From Synechococcus sp. CS-1329 (lineage in GTDB: Bacteria > Cyanobacteriota > Cyanobacteriia > PCC-6307 > Cyanobiaceae): a stretch of 64,000 bases of DNA. The notes under the pieces are model-generated. The model was not told where the DNA came from and made no database searches. It saw only the letters and a program-made list of their open reading frames with translations. The DNA is taken from positions 1-64,000 of the forward strand of contig NZ_JAHLYS010000033.1 in assembly GCF_025128055.1 (NCBI RefSeq). Direction: 5' to 3'. The translations under genes were made by a program, and so were the position numbers. Of this stretch, positions 8,737 through 17,044 are shown in pieces; position 1 is the first letter of the stretch, and each line of letters opens with the position of its first letter.

Positions 8737-9402
8737 TCACAACCTGGAGCAACCGCTGATGGCGAGAAATACCCCAAAACCGAAGCAGAGAACGGCGTTA
8801 ATCTGGCGCTGATGCCGTTCGGTCCAACCGCTGAGGGTCACAAGAGTGCGGCGCCCTGATGAACCCGCCAGCAGCAGGGCCAACGGCGGGGCCAAGGAGG
8901 GCAGCAAGGTGATTGCGCTGACCATCGCCACCATCACCGCCTGGGTGATCGCTGAAAGCCCTGATCGGGCCACATCCTGAATCGCAGGCAGGAACAGCAC
9001 CAGGGTGGTGAGGTTCGCGGCCATGAGGCCTATCCCATACAGGAAAGACCCACGCAGAGGATGGGCAACGGGCGCGCTGGTGGCGACCTTCTGGGGTTCG
9101 GGCCGCCACAGGATTTCGATCCCGATCACCACCAGCACGACCGCCAGCACCAGGTGCAGGCAAGCTGAAACCGGGTCGGGGCCAGGGGTCCTGGCCGGCA
9201 GAGCTGCTCCTGTGCCCAGGCCCAGTGCCGTCCAGAGGGCCACCACCAGGGCCGAGCCGAGGGCAAAACACCAGCCTCTGCGCAGACCGGAGCCTGGGGT
9301 GGTGAGGGTCAGCACCTGACCCACCAACAGCAGTGGGCTTACGGCGGCCCCCACGGCCAGGGGCAGCACGTCGAGCGCGAGGGAGGTTGGCGAAGGAGCC
9401 AT
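8737..9402 (-). CDS. GAP-family (Sap-like) six-helix membrane protein
   Basis: 221 residues with six hydrophobic segments. The N-terminal VLPLAVGAAVSPLLLVGQVLTL is the usual first helix of the GAP/Sap (sulfolipid-addressing-like) family, and ANLTTLVLFLPAIQDVAR matches the fourth. Members belong to the wider LysE/cadmium-transport-like superfamily and are thought to export small molecules or lipids; the substrate is unknown. The ATG at 9402 is divergent from the FGE-like remnant 60 bases away. It is the only intact gene between 7.1 and 10.2 kb. Confidence 0.78.
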   Translation of the reverse strand: MAPSPTSLALDVLPLAVGAAVSPLLLVGQVLTLTTPGSGLRRGWCFALGSALVVALWTALGLGTGAALPARTPGPDPVSACLHLVLAVVLVVIGIEILWRPEPQKVATSAPVAHPLRGSFLYGIGLMAANLTTLVLFLPAIQDVARSGLSAITQAVMVAMVSAITLLPSLAPPLALLLAGSSGRRTLVTLSGWTERHQRQINAVLCFGFGVFLAISGCSRL

Positions 9403-9462
9403 GGGCAGAGGCTTTCTCCCATACTCTCAGGCTGTTAGGTACACACGCCCTGCGGAGTCTTC

Positions 9463-9984
9463 ATGCCCCTGCGCCTGCTGGCCATGGTCCTGCTCATCCT
9501 GGGCTTGCTGATCCAACCGCTGGAAGTGGGCGCCGTGCAGGTATCTCCCACCTGTCCGGCCGGCATGGAATGGATCGCCGGCGGCACGTTCCGCATGGGA
9601 TCAGACGATCACTACCCCGATGAACTCTCAGCCGATGCGGTGACGGTGGAGGGCTTCTGCATCGACCGCCATGAAATCACCAATGCCGAGTTCGATGCGT
9701 TCGTGAAGGCCACGGGCTATGTGACCGTCGCCGAACGGCCGATTCCCAAGGATCAGTACCCCGATCTGGCTGAGGATCAGATCTTCAGCTGGGGGACAAC
9801 CTATTCAGCGAAGCAGGCCAACACCTGGCAGTGGCGGGAGCAGGTCGATCAAATCCCAAACAAAACAGCTTCCGCGGCAAAGACTGGGCCAGGCGGGCGA
9901 TATACCGCGGCGGCGGCCTTACAGGCCAGTGGCGCTTCCCAGATCAGCTTCGATGGCCTCAGGCCACCCAGTTCTCGAGGGTGA
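9463..9984 (+). pseudogene. Formylglycine-generating-enzyme/SUMF1-like protein with internal deletion and lost C-terminus
   Basis: The first 110 residues are a good family match: a signal peptide, then CPAGMEWIAGGTFRMGSDDHYPDE, FCIDRHEITNAEFDAFVKATGYVTVAE and YPDLAEDQ. The chain then jumps directly to FSWGTTYSAKQANTWQ, a segment that in homologues lies roughly 100 residues further on after the RLPTEAEWEFAARGG motif. After NTWQ the frame is unrelated and ends in a stop at 9984. The YDMxGNVWEW and GFRC C-terminal motifs are missing. It therefore cannot make a normal FGE-sulfatase domain. Confidence 0.8.
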
Positions 9985-10024
9985 GGTTGGGATAGGCCTG
10001 AAAATCAGCCGGGTTGTTGCTCAC
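9959..10024 (-). pseudogene. VapC-type PIN-domain toxin, C-terminal tail only
   Basis: On the minus strand the codons before a TGA at 9959-9961 read VSNNPADFQAYPNLTLENW and VA. This is the standard end of PIN-domain VapC toxins (TNN..DF...PGL.LENW). The rest of the toxin is absent: upstream the frame reaches a stop after two codons and the DNA instead matches the end of valS. It is a remnant left at the island boundary. Confidence 0.65.
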
Positions 10025-10028
10025 CTGT

Positions 10029-10122
10029 TCAGCTCAGCCCCACCAGCCGCCACCACGCCAGCGCCGCCTGAGCCTCGGCTTCAGCCAAGTTGGCGCAGCA
10101 CTCCGCCACCACCTCGGGGGGG
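10029..10122 (-). pseudogene. Duplicated 3' end of valS (valyl-tRNA synthetase C-terminus)
   Basis: The minus strand encodes [18 protein letters not shown] then AALAWWRLVGLS and a stop. The end of intact valS at 21614 encodes [18 protein letters not shown] then [12 protein letters not shown] and a stop. By eye 24 of 30 residues agree and the DNA aligns over about 90 bases, then homology stops abruptly after the run of G at 10116-10122. Both copies face the same way and they bracket the restriction-modification island, so this looks like a displaced valS terminus at an insertion boundary. Confidence 0.8.
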
Positions 10123-10238
10123 CAGCATCAGCGCCTGCACGACGCTGCTCTCACCGGACGATCAGTGCAGGAGCCCTGGCGGAGAGCTGCGAGGTGAGCT
10201 CTCCCTACTGTGGAAGCCATTGGCAAGACAACGCTCGG

Positions 10239-11696
10239 ATGGACCAGGCCACCCACAACCGGATCGTGTCATTCCTGTGGAGCATCGCCGACGACGTGCT
10301 GCGCGATCTGTTCAAGCGCGGCAAGTATCCTGACGTGATCCTGCCGATGGCGGTGATCAGGCGGCTTGATGCGGTTCTGGAGCCCACCAAAGCGGGGGTG
10401 CTGGAAGCCAAGACCAGGCTCGATGCCGCCGAAATCAACGAGCAGGAAGCGGCCCTGCGGGCGGCGGCAGGCCAGGCCTTCTACAACGTGTCGCCTTTCG
10501 TGCTGCGCGATCTCACCACGCGGGGCAGCGAGCAGAAACTGCGGGCCGATTTCGAGGCCTACCTGGAGGGCTTCAGCGACAACGTGCAGGACATACTTGA
10601 GAACTTCAAGTTCCGCAACCACATCCCCACGCTGTCTCGCTCGGATTCGCTTGGCACACTGATCAGCAAGTTCCTCGATCCCCAGATCGATCTGAGCCCA
10701 GCGGCGCTCGACAACCACGCCATGGGCACGGTGTTCGAGGAGCTGGTGCGCCGCTTCAATGAAGACAACAACGAGGAAGCGGGCGAGCACTGGACCCCCC
10801 GCGACGCGGTGCGGCTGATGAGCAACCTTATCTTCCAGCCGATAGCCGACCAGGTGAAGAGCGGCAGCTATCTGCTTTACGACGGCGCCTGCGGCACCGG
10901 CGGCATGCTCACGGTGGCCGACGAAACCCTGCAAGAGCTTTCGCAGGCCCATGGTCAGCAGGTGGTGACCCACCTCTACGGCCAGGAGATCAACCCCGAA
11001 ACCTATGCGGTCTGCAAGGCCGACATGGTGCTCAAGGGCGAGGGCGAGAACGCCGACAACATCGTGGGCGGTGCCGAATGGTCGACCTTGTCGCACGACG
11101 CCTTTCCGGCACGGGTCTTCGATTTCATGCTCTCCAATCCGCCCTATGGCAAGAGCTGGAAGAAGGATCTCGAAGTGATGGGCGGCAAGAAGGAGATGAA
11201 GGATCCGCGATTCCAGGTGAACCACTGCGATGAGCTGCTGTCTTTGGTGACACGCTCCAGCGATGGCCAGATGCTGTTCCTGGCCAACATGGCCAGCAAG
11301 ATGAACCACGACTCACCCCTAGGCAGCCGCATCGCCCAGGTGCATAACGGCTCGTCGTTGTTCACCGGCGACGCGGGCTCTGGGGAGAGCAACATCCGCC
11401 GTTGGCTGTTCGAGAACGACTGGGTGGAGGCAATCGTGGCCCTGCCCCTCAATCTCTTCTACAACACAGGTATCGCCACCTATGTGTGGCTGCTGAGCAA
11501 CCGCAAAACGCCCGAACGGCAGGGCAAGGTGCAGCTGATTGATGCCAGCGGCTGGAGCCAGCCGCTGCGGAAAAATCAAGGCAAGAAAAACTGCATCATG
11601 GGTCCCGAGGATATCGATCGCGTCTTGGCCGCCTACAACGCCATGGAGGAAAGCGAACACGCCAAGATGTTCGCCAATGAGGCCTTCGGCTATTAG
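10239..11696 (+). CDS. hsdM: Type I restriction-modification methyltransferase HsdM, catalytic part (ends at amber codon)
   Basis: 485 residues. The N-terminal helical HsdM_N region starts SFLWSIADDVLRDLFKRGKY, and the N6-adenine methylase core has the SAM motif DGACGTGGML (about residue 215) and catalytic NPPY (residue 300), with the ELVRRF...EHWTPRDAVRLM segment between. It modifies host target sites so HsdR does not cut them. The open frame extends upstream to 10014, but similarity begins at the ATG at 10239. Translation stops at a TAG at 11694-11696 after ANEAFGY; the same frame continues directly as KVTVERPLRL, which homologues contain as FGYRKVTVERPLRL. The split is therefore one nonsense codon. 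Confidence 0.9.
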   Translation: MDQATHNRIVSFLWSIADDVLRDLFKRGKYPDVILPMAVIRRLDAVLEPTKAGVLEAKTRLDAAEINEQEAALRAAAGQAFYNVSPFVLRDLTTRGSEQKLRADFEAYLEGFSDNVQDILENFKFRNHIPTLSRSDSLGTLISKFLDPQIDLSPAALDNHAMGTVFEELVRRFNEDNNEEAGEHWTPRDAVRLMSNLIFQPIADQVKSGSYLLYDGACGTGGMLTVADETLQELSQAHGQQVVTHLYGQEINPETYAVCKADMVLKGEGENADNIVGGAEWSTLSHDAFPARVFDFMLSNPPYGKSWKKDLEVMGGKKEMKDPRFQVNHCDELLSLVTRSSDGQMLFLANMASKMNHDSPLGSRIAQVHNGSSLFTGDAGSGESNIRRWLFENDWVEAIVALPLNLFYNTGIATYVWLLSNRKTPERQGKVQLIDASGWSQPLRKNQGKKNCIMGPEDIDRVLAAYNAMEESEHAKMFANEAFGY

Positions 11697-11699
11697 AAG

Positions 11700-12539
11700 G
11701 TGACAGTGGAGCGCCCCCTGCGCCTGCACAGCCGCATCACCCCATCCGCGATCACGGCTCTTCGCACCGCCTCGGGCGACCGGGAGATCCGCGAAGCGGC
11801 CCTGGAGCAGTTCGGCGATGGGCTGGTGGCGGAGTTCGCTGCGCTGCAGCCCCGGCTGGAGGCATTCCTCGACGACTGGGGATCCGAGGAAGCCGGCGAC
11901 GAAGATGAGGGCGACGAGTCGCCGAAGCGGGGGCTGCCGGATAAACGCCGCAAGAAATTGCTGGATGGAACCACCTGGCAGCGTGACGAGCAGCTGGTCG
12001 CTGCTGCTGAGGCGCTGCGGGAGCTGTTCAGCGATGAGCTGTTCACGGATCACAACCACTTCCGCGCCGAGGTGCAGAAGGGGCTGAAGCTGCAGGGCCT
12101 CAAGCTCTCGGCCCCTGATCTGAAGCTGCTGCTGCGGGAAACCAGCTGGCGAGAGGAAGCTGCCCCCGCCGTGATCGCCAAGGCGCACAAGCCCGGCAAG
12201 ATGGCTCCGGATTCGCTCCATGGCTTGTTTGAAGCTGAGATCAGCGGCAAGGCCTGCGTGGTGGAGTACGAGCCGGATGTGGATCTGCGCGACAGCGAAC
12301 AGATCCCGCTGCTGGAGGAGGGCGGCATCGAGGCCTTCATCCGCCGCGAGGTGCTCCCCTTCACGCCCGATGCCTGGATCAACGCCGAAGCCACCAAAGT
12401 TGGCTACGAGGTGAGCTTCACGCGCCACTTCTACAAACCCAAGCCGCTGCGGTCCTTGGCCGAGATCGCCGCCGACATCCGCGCGATTGAGCAGGAGGCC
12501 GAGGGGCTGCTGGATGGGCTGCTGGTGGGGGCCAACTGA
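11700..12539 (+). CDS. hsdM: HsdM C-terminal region, same frame after the amber codon
   Basis: 279 residues from a GTG three bases after the TAG. It carries the HsdM C-terminal region (TVERPLRLHS..., a central charged stretch, then DLRDSEQIPLLEEGG, FTPDAWIN and YEVSFTRHFYKPKPLRSLAEIAADI), which contacts HsdS in type I complexes. It is in the same reading frame as the first part, so the parts could be joined by amber readthrough or made separately by re-initiation at the GTG. If neither happens, the methyltransferase lacks its C-terminal region. Confidence 0.85.
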   Translation: MTVERPLRLHSRITPSAITALRTASGDREIREAALEQFGDGLVAEFAALQPRLEAFLDDWGSEEAGDEDEGDESPKRGLPDKRRKKLLDGTTWQRDEQLVAAAEALRELFSDELFTDHNHFRAEVQKGLKLQGLKLSAPDLKLLLRETSWREEAAPAVIAKAHKPGKMAPDSLHGLFEAEISGKACVVEYEPDVDLRDSEQIPLLEEGGIEAFIRREVLPFTPDAWINAEATKVGYEVSFTRHFYKPKPLRSLAEIAADIRAIEQEAEGLLDGLLVGAN

Positions 12540-12649
12540 AGGGTGGTCATGGGCAAGGCTGAGATGCGCATGCAGCCCAACAGCCTCCATAGTGAAAGCT
12601 CTATTTACCATGGAAGCAGAAAGCCTCCATGGGAAAGGAACAGCAACAC

Positions 12650-13825
12650 ATGCTTGAAGCCAGGTCGAGCCGCGCCGGCACCTACCGCGCCCAGCCCTCC
12701 GGATACAGGGCCTTCCATCCCGCTCCGCTGCCACCGGATCCACCGCTGCAGGTGAACGGTGAGCTGCAGGTGCTGCTCTCCCAGGCCGATCGGGCCTTGG
12801 GGCGGCTGGATGGATCGGTGGAAACGCTGCCGAATCCGGATCTGTTCGTGTTCATGTATGTCCGCAAGGAAGCGGTGCTCTCCAGCCAGATCGAGGGCAC
12901 CCAGAGCTCCCTGCAGGATCTGCTGGCGGCTGAGGCCAATCTGTTCGGCATGGAAAACCTGCCACGCGATGTGGATGAGGTGGTGAACTATGTGCGAGCG
13001 ATGAACCATGGCCTGGGAAGGTTGGCGACCCTGCCGGTGTCAATGCGGTTGATCGGCGAGATCCACGCCGAACTGCTGCAGGGGGTGCGCGGCAGCCGGC
13101 TCACCCCTGGGGAACTGCGCCGCAGCCAGAACTGGATCGGGCCCGGCGGCTGCACCTTGAGCACCGCCAGCTTCGTGCCGCCACCACCGGAGCTGCTGCC
13201 GGAAGCATTGGGGGCCTTGGAGCGCTTTCTGCATGCAAAGGACGATCTGCCGGCCCTGATTCGCATCGGCCTGGCCCATGCCCAGTTCGAAACGATCCAT
13301 CCCTTTCTGGATGGCAATGGCCGGGTGGGGCGGCTGCTGATCACCTTCCTGCTCACCGAGAAGGGCATCCTGCAGAAACCGGTGCTCTACCTTTCTCACT
13401 ACTTCAAGCAGCACCGCCAGGCCTATTACGACCATCTGCAGGCGGTGCGGGACGACGGCGACTGGGAGGCCTGGCTGACCTTCTTTCTGCAAGGCGTGGC
13501 TGAAGTGAGCCAGGAGGCCAGTGGCACGGCACGGCGCATCCTGGCGCTGCGGGAGCAGCACCGAGCCCTGATCACCGACCACCTGGGCCGGGCCGCCGCC
13601 AACGGGCACCGGGTGCTGGAAAGCCTGTTCGATCGGCCGATCGTGAGCGTGAACGCGATCGAAGCACTGATCGCCACCACCTACCCCGCCGCCAACACGC
13701 TGGTGGCCCGGCTGGAAGCGCTAGGCATCCTTCGTGAGATGACGGGCCAGAAACGCCACCGGCGCTTCTGCTACCAGCCCTACATCGAGCTGTTCGGCGA
13801 CACGCCGCAGGGGGTGGCGGCGTGA
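12650..13825 (+). CDS. Fic-family AMPylase-type protein with N-terminal inhibitory helix
   Basis: 391 residues. The Fic active-site loop HPFLDGNGRVGR (about residues 217-228) has the catalytic His and the ATP-binding GNGR. The inhibitory motif S-x-x-x-E-G (SSQIEG, residues 78-83) lies N-terminal, making this a class II, self-inhibited Fic protein. A winged-helix-like C-terminus (VNAIEALIATTYPAANTLVARLEALGIL) is typical of the long Fic subfamily and suggests DNA binding. The ATG at 12650 has a GGAAAGGA site about ten bases upstream; an in-frame ATG at 12629 is an alternative. It overlaps hsdS by four bases (GTGA), so it is part of the hsd operon. Confidence 0.9.
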   Translation: MLEARSSRAGTYRAQPSGYRAFHPAPLPPDPPLQVNGELQVLLSQADRALGRLDGSVETLPNPDLFVFMYVRKEAVLSSQIEGTQSSLQDLLAAEANLFGMENLPRDVDEVVNYVRAMNHGLGRLATLPVSMRLIGEIHAELLQGVRGSRLTPGELRRSQNWIGPGGCTLSTASFVPPPPELLPEALGALERFLHAKDDLPALIRIGLAHAQFETIHPFLDGNGRVGRLLITFLLTEKGILQKPVLYLSHYFKQHRQAYYDHLQAVRDDGDWEAWLTFFLQGVAEVSQEASGTARRILALREQHRALITDHLGRAAANGHRVLESLFDRPIVSVNAIEALIATTYPAANTLVARLEALGILREMTGQKRHRRFCYQPYIELFGDTPQGVAA

Positions 13826-15246
13826 TTGAGGATCTGAAGCCGTATGCGGAGTACAAGGATTCGGACCTGGCATGGCTTGGGGAGATTCCAGCGCATTGGT
13901 CTGAAATGCGAGCCAAGTACTTCTTTCGTGAAGTCGATAAACGCTCGGAGTCCGGGAAGGAGGTATTGATGTCCGTGTCACACAAGACAGGAGTGACGCC
14001 TCGGAAGCAAAATGTAACCATGTTTCTGGCCGAATCGACGATCGGCTACAAGATCTGCCGCCCTGGGGATATCGCAATCAATACGATGTGGGCATTCATG
14101 GGTGCCCTGGGCATTGCTAGACAAGAAGGCATAGTGAGCCCCTCTTACGGCGTCTATCGCTCGCTGAGAACTGGGATTTTGAACTCGGAATATCTAGATA
14201 GCCTGCTGCGCACCGATGCCTACAAGACGGAATACATTCGTCGCTCGATGGGGATCAATTCTTCTCGTTTGCGATTGTATCCAGATCAGTTTCTTCAAAT
14301 TCCGTTGCTATGCCCACCGCCTGAGGAGCAGGAGGCTATCGCCCGTTTCCTCACCTGGGCCACCAACCGGCTGGATCGCGCCATCCGGGCCAAGCGCAGG
14401 ATCATAGCCCTGCTGAATGAGCAGAAGCAGGCCATCATTCACCGCGCCGTGACCCGGGGGCTGGATCCTTCCGTGCCGCTGAAGGATTCGGGGATTCAGT
14501 GGTTGGGGGAGATACCGGAGCATTGGGAGACAGTGCGACTGAAGTCACTGGTTTCCCGTGTGACTAGCGGTTCTCGCGGGTGGTCTAACTTCGCGGCTGT
14601 CTCTGGAGTGCTTTTCATTCGAATTGGAAACCTCACAAGAGCGTCGTTAGATCTCGATTTCGAAAGCAGCGTTCGTCTTCAGCTGCCCGACCATGCCATC
14701 GCCGAAGCGGCCCGAACCCGGGTTCAACCAGAGGACATTCTGTTGTCGATCACCGCGTTTATTGGGTCCGTGGCAGTTGTACCACCTGGCATCGAGGAGG
14801 CGTACGTCAGCCAGCACGTCGCTTGCTGTCGACCACGTGTGGGGGCTGCCAACTCCCGCTGGGTTGGATACGTGCTGCTATCGAATGTGGGACGGGCTCA
14901 CGGGCAGCTCAGTATGTACGGAGGGACTAAGCAGGGCTTGTCTCTTGATGACGTAAAGAACTACTTGGTGCTGCTTCCTCCCCATAACGAGCAAGACGGG
15001 CTTGTCGAATGGATTGGGCAGTCGACAGCAACTCTGAGCACGGGAATCAACAACGCCAAGCGGGAGATCACCCTTCTCAGCGAATACCGCACCCGCCTAA
15101 TCGCCGATGTGGTCACCGGCAAGCTTGATGTGCGGCAGGCTGCGGCAGGGCTGCCAGAGGAAATCGAACCCCAGGATGCCAGCGAGCCGGGCGACGAGAT
15201 TGAAGAGCTTGGGCTCGATGGCGACGAAGAGACGGAGTTGCCATGA
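13822..15246 (+). CDS. hsdS: Type I restriction-modification specificity subunit HsdS
   Basis: 474 residues with two target-recognition domains. Each half begins with the same block, AWLGEIPAHW near residue 18 and QWLGEIPEHW near residue 226, and each ends in a coiled-coil conserved region (AIRAKRRIIALLNEQKQAIIHRAV; NNAKREITLLSEYRTRLIADVVTGKLDVR). It determines the bipartite DNA site recognised by the HsdM/HsdR complex. The GTG start overlaps the fic stop by four bases, and the stop overlaps the next ATG. Codon choice within both recognition domains is less GC-rich than in the flanking genes, as is common for exchanged specificity domains. Confidence 0.93.
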   Translation: MIEDLKPYAEYKDSDLAWLGEIPAHWSEMRAKYFFREVDKRSESGKEVLMSVSHKTGVTPRKQNVTMFLAESTIGYKICRPGDIAINTMWAFMGALGIARQEGIVSPSYGVYRSLRTGILNSEYLDSLLRTDAYKTEYIRRSMGINSSRLRLYPDQFLQIPLLCPPPEEQEAIARFLTWATNRLDRAIRAKRRIIALLNEQKQAIIHRAVTRGLDPSVPLKDSGIQWLGEIPEHWETVRLKSLVSRVTSGSRGWSNFAAVSGVLFIRIGNLTRASLDLDFESSVRLQLPDHAIAEAARTRVQPEDILLSITAFIGSVAVVPPGIEEAYVSQHVACCRPRVGAANSRWVGYVLLSNVGRAHGQLSMYGGTKQGLSLDDVKNYLVLLPPHNEQDGLVEWIGQSTATLSTGINNAKREITLLSEYRTRLIADVVTGKLDVRQAAAGLPEEIEPQDASEPGDEIEELGLDGDEETELP

Positions 15247-16946
15247 ACCAGCCAGAACTCATTGCCCTGGTGGATCGCCTGCGCGGGCTGCCCAGAGAAA
15301 CCGAGTGGCTGGAGTTCAAGCACAACAACGCTGATCCCCAGGAGATTGGTGAGTACCTCTCCGCCCTGGCCAATGAAGCCGCCCTTCTGAATCAGCCCCG
15401 CGGCTATCTGATCTTTGGCATCGAGGATGCCAGCAACGCCGTCGTCGGCACCCGCTTCGATCCCTACACCGCCAAAGCCAAGGGCAATCAGGATCTGCTG
15501 CCCTGGCTGGCCGCCCTTCTGCAACCCAATCCCGGCATCGAGCCTCACAGCCTCGACCACCCCGATGGCAGGGTTGCTCTGCTCGCGGTTGGCCCTGCCC
15601 GGGGACGGCCGGTGGAGTTTCACGGCCAAGGCTATTGCCGCGCTGGCACCAGCAAAACTAAACTCGCCAATCACCCGGAAAAAGCGCGCCGGCTCTGGTC
15701 TCAGGGTGTCGACTGGTCGGCCGCCATCTGCGAAGGCGCCACCCTGGCAGATCTCGATCCCGAGGCCATCGCCAAGGCCCGCGAGCAGTTTCAGATCAAG
15801 CATCCCAACCAAGCCCAGGAGCTCACCACCTGGGACGACCGCACCTTCCTCAACAAGGCCCGGCTGCTGCGCCAGGGGGCCATCACCCACACCGCTGTTC
15901 TGCTCCTGGGCCGCCCTGAGGCCGCCACGCTGCTGTCGCCAGCCGTGGCCAAGGTGTCCTGGATCCTCAAGGACGCCGGCAACCACGAACTCGATTACAC
16001 CCACATCGGCCCTCCGTTTCTACTGGCCGGTGATCAGCTGTTGCAACGCCTGCGCAACCTCACAGTGCGCGCCCTGCCAAGTGGCACCCTCTTCCCGCAG
16101 GAATTGAGCCAGTACGACCCCTGGGTACTCCGGGAAGCACTGCACAACGCCATCGCCCATCAGGACTATCTCCGCCATGGCCGCATCACCGTGGTGGAGT
16201 TTCCCGACCGTGTGCTTATCACCAACGTGGGCGACTTTCTCCCCGGCACGATCCGAACCGTGATCGAGCAGGACGCCCCTCAAGAGCTCTACCGAAACCG
16301 GATGCTGGCGGACGCCATGGTGGAACTGAACCTGATCGATACCCAGGGCGGCGGCATCAAACGCATGTTCGAGACCCAGCGGCGCCGCTCCTTCCCCCTG
16401 CCCGACTACGACCTCAGCGCCACCGATCGGGTGCAAGTCACCATCCCCGGCCGCATCCTCGATGAGCGCTACACACGGCTGCTGATGCAGCAGCCCGACC
16501 TATCCCTTACCCAAGTGATCCTGCTCGACCGCATCCAGAAGGGCCTGCCGATCAGTCGCGACGAGCACCAGCAGCTCAAGAAGCAGAGGCTGGTGGAGGG
16601 GCGGTTTCCCAATCTGATCGTTTCGGCCTCCGTCGCCAAAGCCACAGGCGATACCGCCAGGCACATCCGTGAGCGCGGCTTCGAGAAGAAGTACTACCTG
16701 GATCTGATCCTCCAACTCGTCCACGAACACGGTCCTGTGGCGCGCAAGGAGGTGGATGCCTTGCTACTGCCCAAGCTGCCTGAGCGGCTGAGCGAGGAGC
16801 AGAAGCTCAGGAAGGTTCAGAACCTGATGCAAGAGCTGCGCCGCGCTGGACGGATCGAGCGGATCGGCACTCTGGAGGGCGCACGGTGGATCCTCAGGGC
16901 AGCAGCCGAGGGCTCTACTAAGGGCGGCTCCATAGTCGTCAATTAG
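15243..16946 (+). CDS. AlbA_2 (Schlafen-type) putative nucleic-acid-binding protein with GHKL-like ATPase region
   Basis: 567 residues. Residues 1-130 match the AlbA_2/Schlafen domain (ETEWLEFKHNNADPQEIGEYLSALANEAAL and GYLIFGIEDASNAVVGT). Residues about 270-380 match the HATPase_c_4-type region (REALHNAIAHQDY, PDRVLITNVGDFLPG, NRMLADAMVELNLIDTQGGGIKRMFE). A winged-helix-like C-terminus follows. Such proteins are common accessory genes of type I RM loci and are predicted transcription or RNA-related regulators; the exact role is unknown. The ATGA overlap with hsdS and the 98-base gap to hsdR place it within the operon. Confidence 0.85.
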   Translation: MNQPELIALVDRLRGLPRETEWLEFKHNNADPQEIGEYLSALANEAALLNQPRGYLIFGIEDASNAVVGTRFDPYTAKAKGNQDLLPWLAALLQPNPGIEPHSLDHPDGRVALLAVGPARGRPVEFHGQGYCRAGTSKTKLANHPEKARRLWSQGVDWSAAICEGATLADLDPEAIAKAREQFQIKHPNQAQELTTWDDRTFLNKARLLRQGAITHTAVLLLGRPEAATLLSPAVAKVSWILKDAGNHELDYTHIGPPFLLAGDQLLQRLRNLTVRALPSGTLFPQELSQYDPWVLREALHNAIAHQDYLRHGRITVVEFPDRVLITNVGDFLPGTIRTVIEQDAPQELYRNRMLADAMVELNLIDTQGGGIKRMFETQRRRSFPLPDYDLSATDRVQVTIPGRILDERYTRLLMQQPDLSLTQVILLDRIQKGLPISRDEHQQLKKQRLVEGRFPNLIVSASVAKATGDTARHIRERGFEKKYYLDLILQLVHEHGPVARKEVDALLLPKLPERLSEEQKLRKVQNLMQELRRAGRIERIGTLEGARWILRAAAEGSTKGGSIVVN

Positions 16947-17044
16947 CAGAGGAGTTAGCAAAGCCCCTAGCAGAGGCCCCGAACGGCACAAGCCAATGAC
17001 GTGCCCCAGACTGCCCACAGGCCAGCCACAACCACCCGGCCCCC

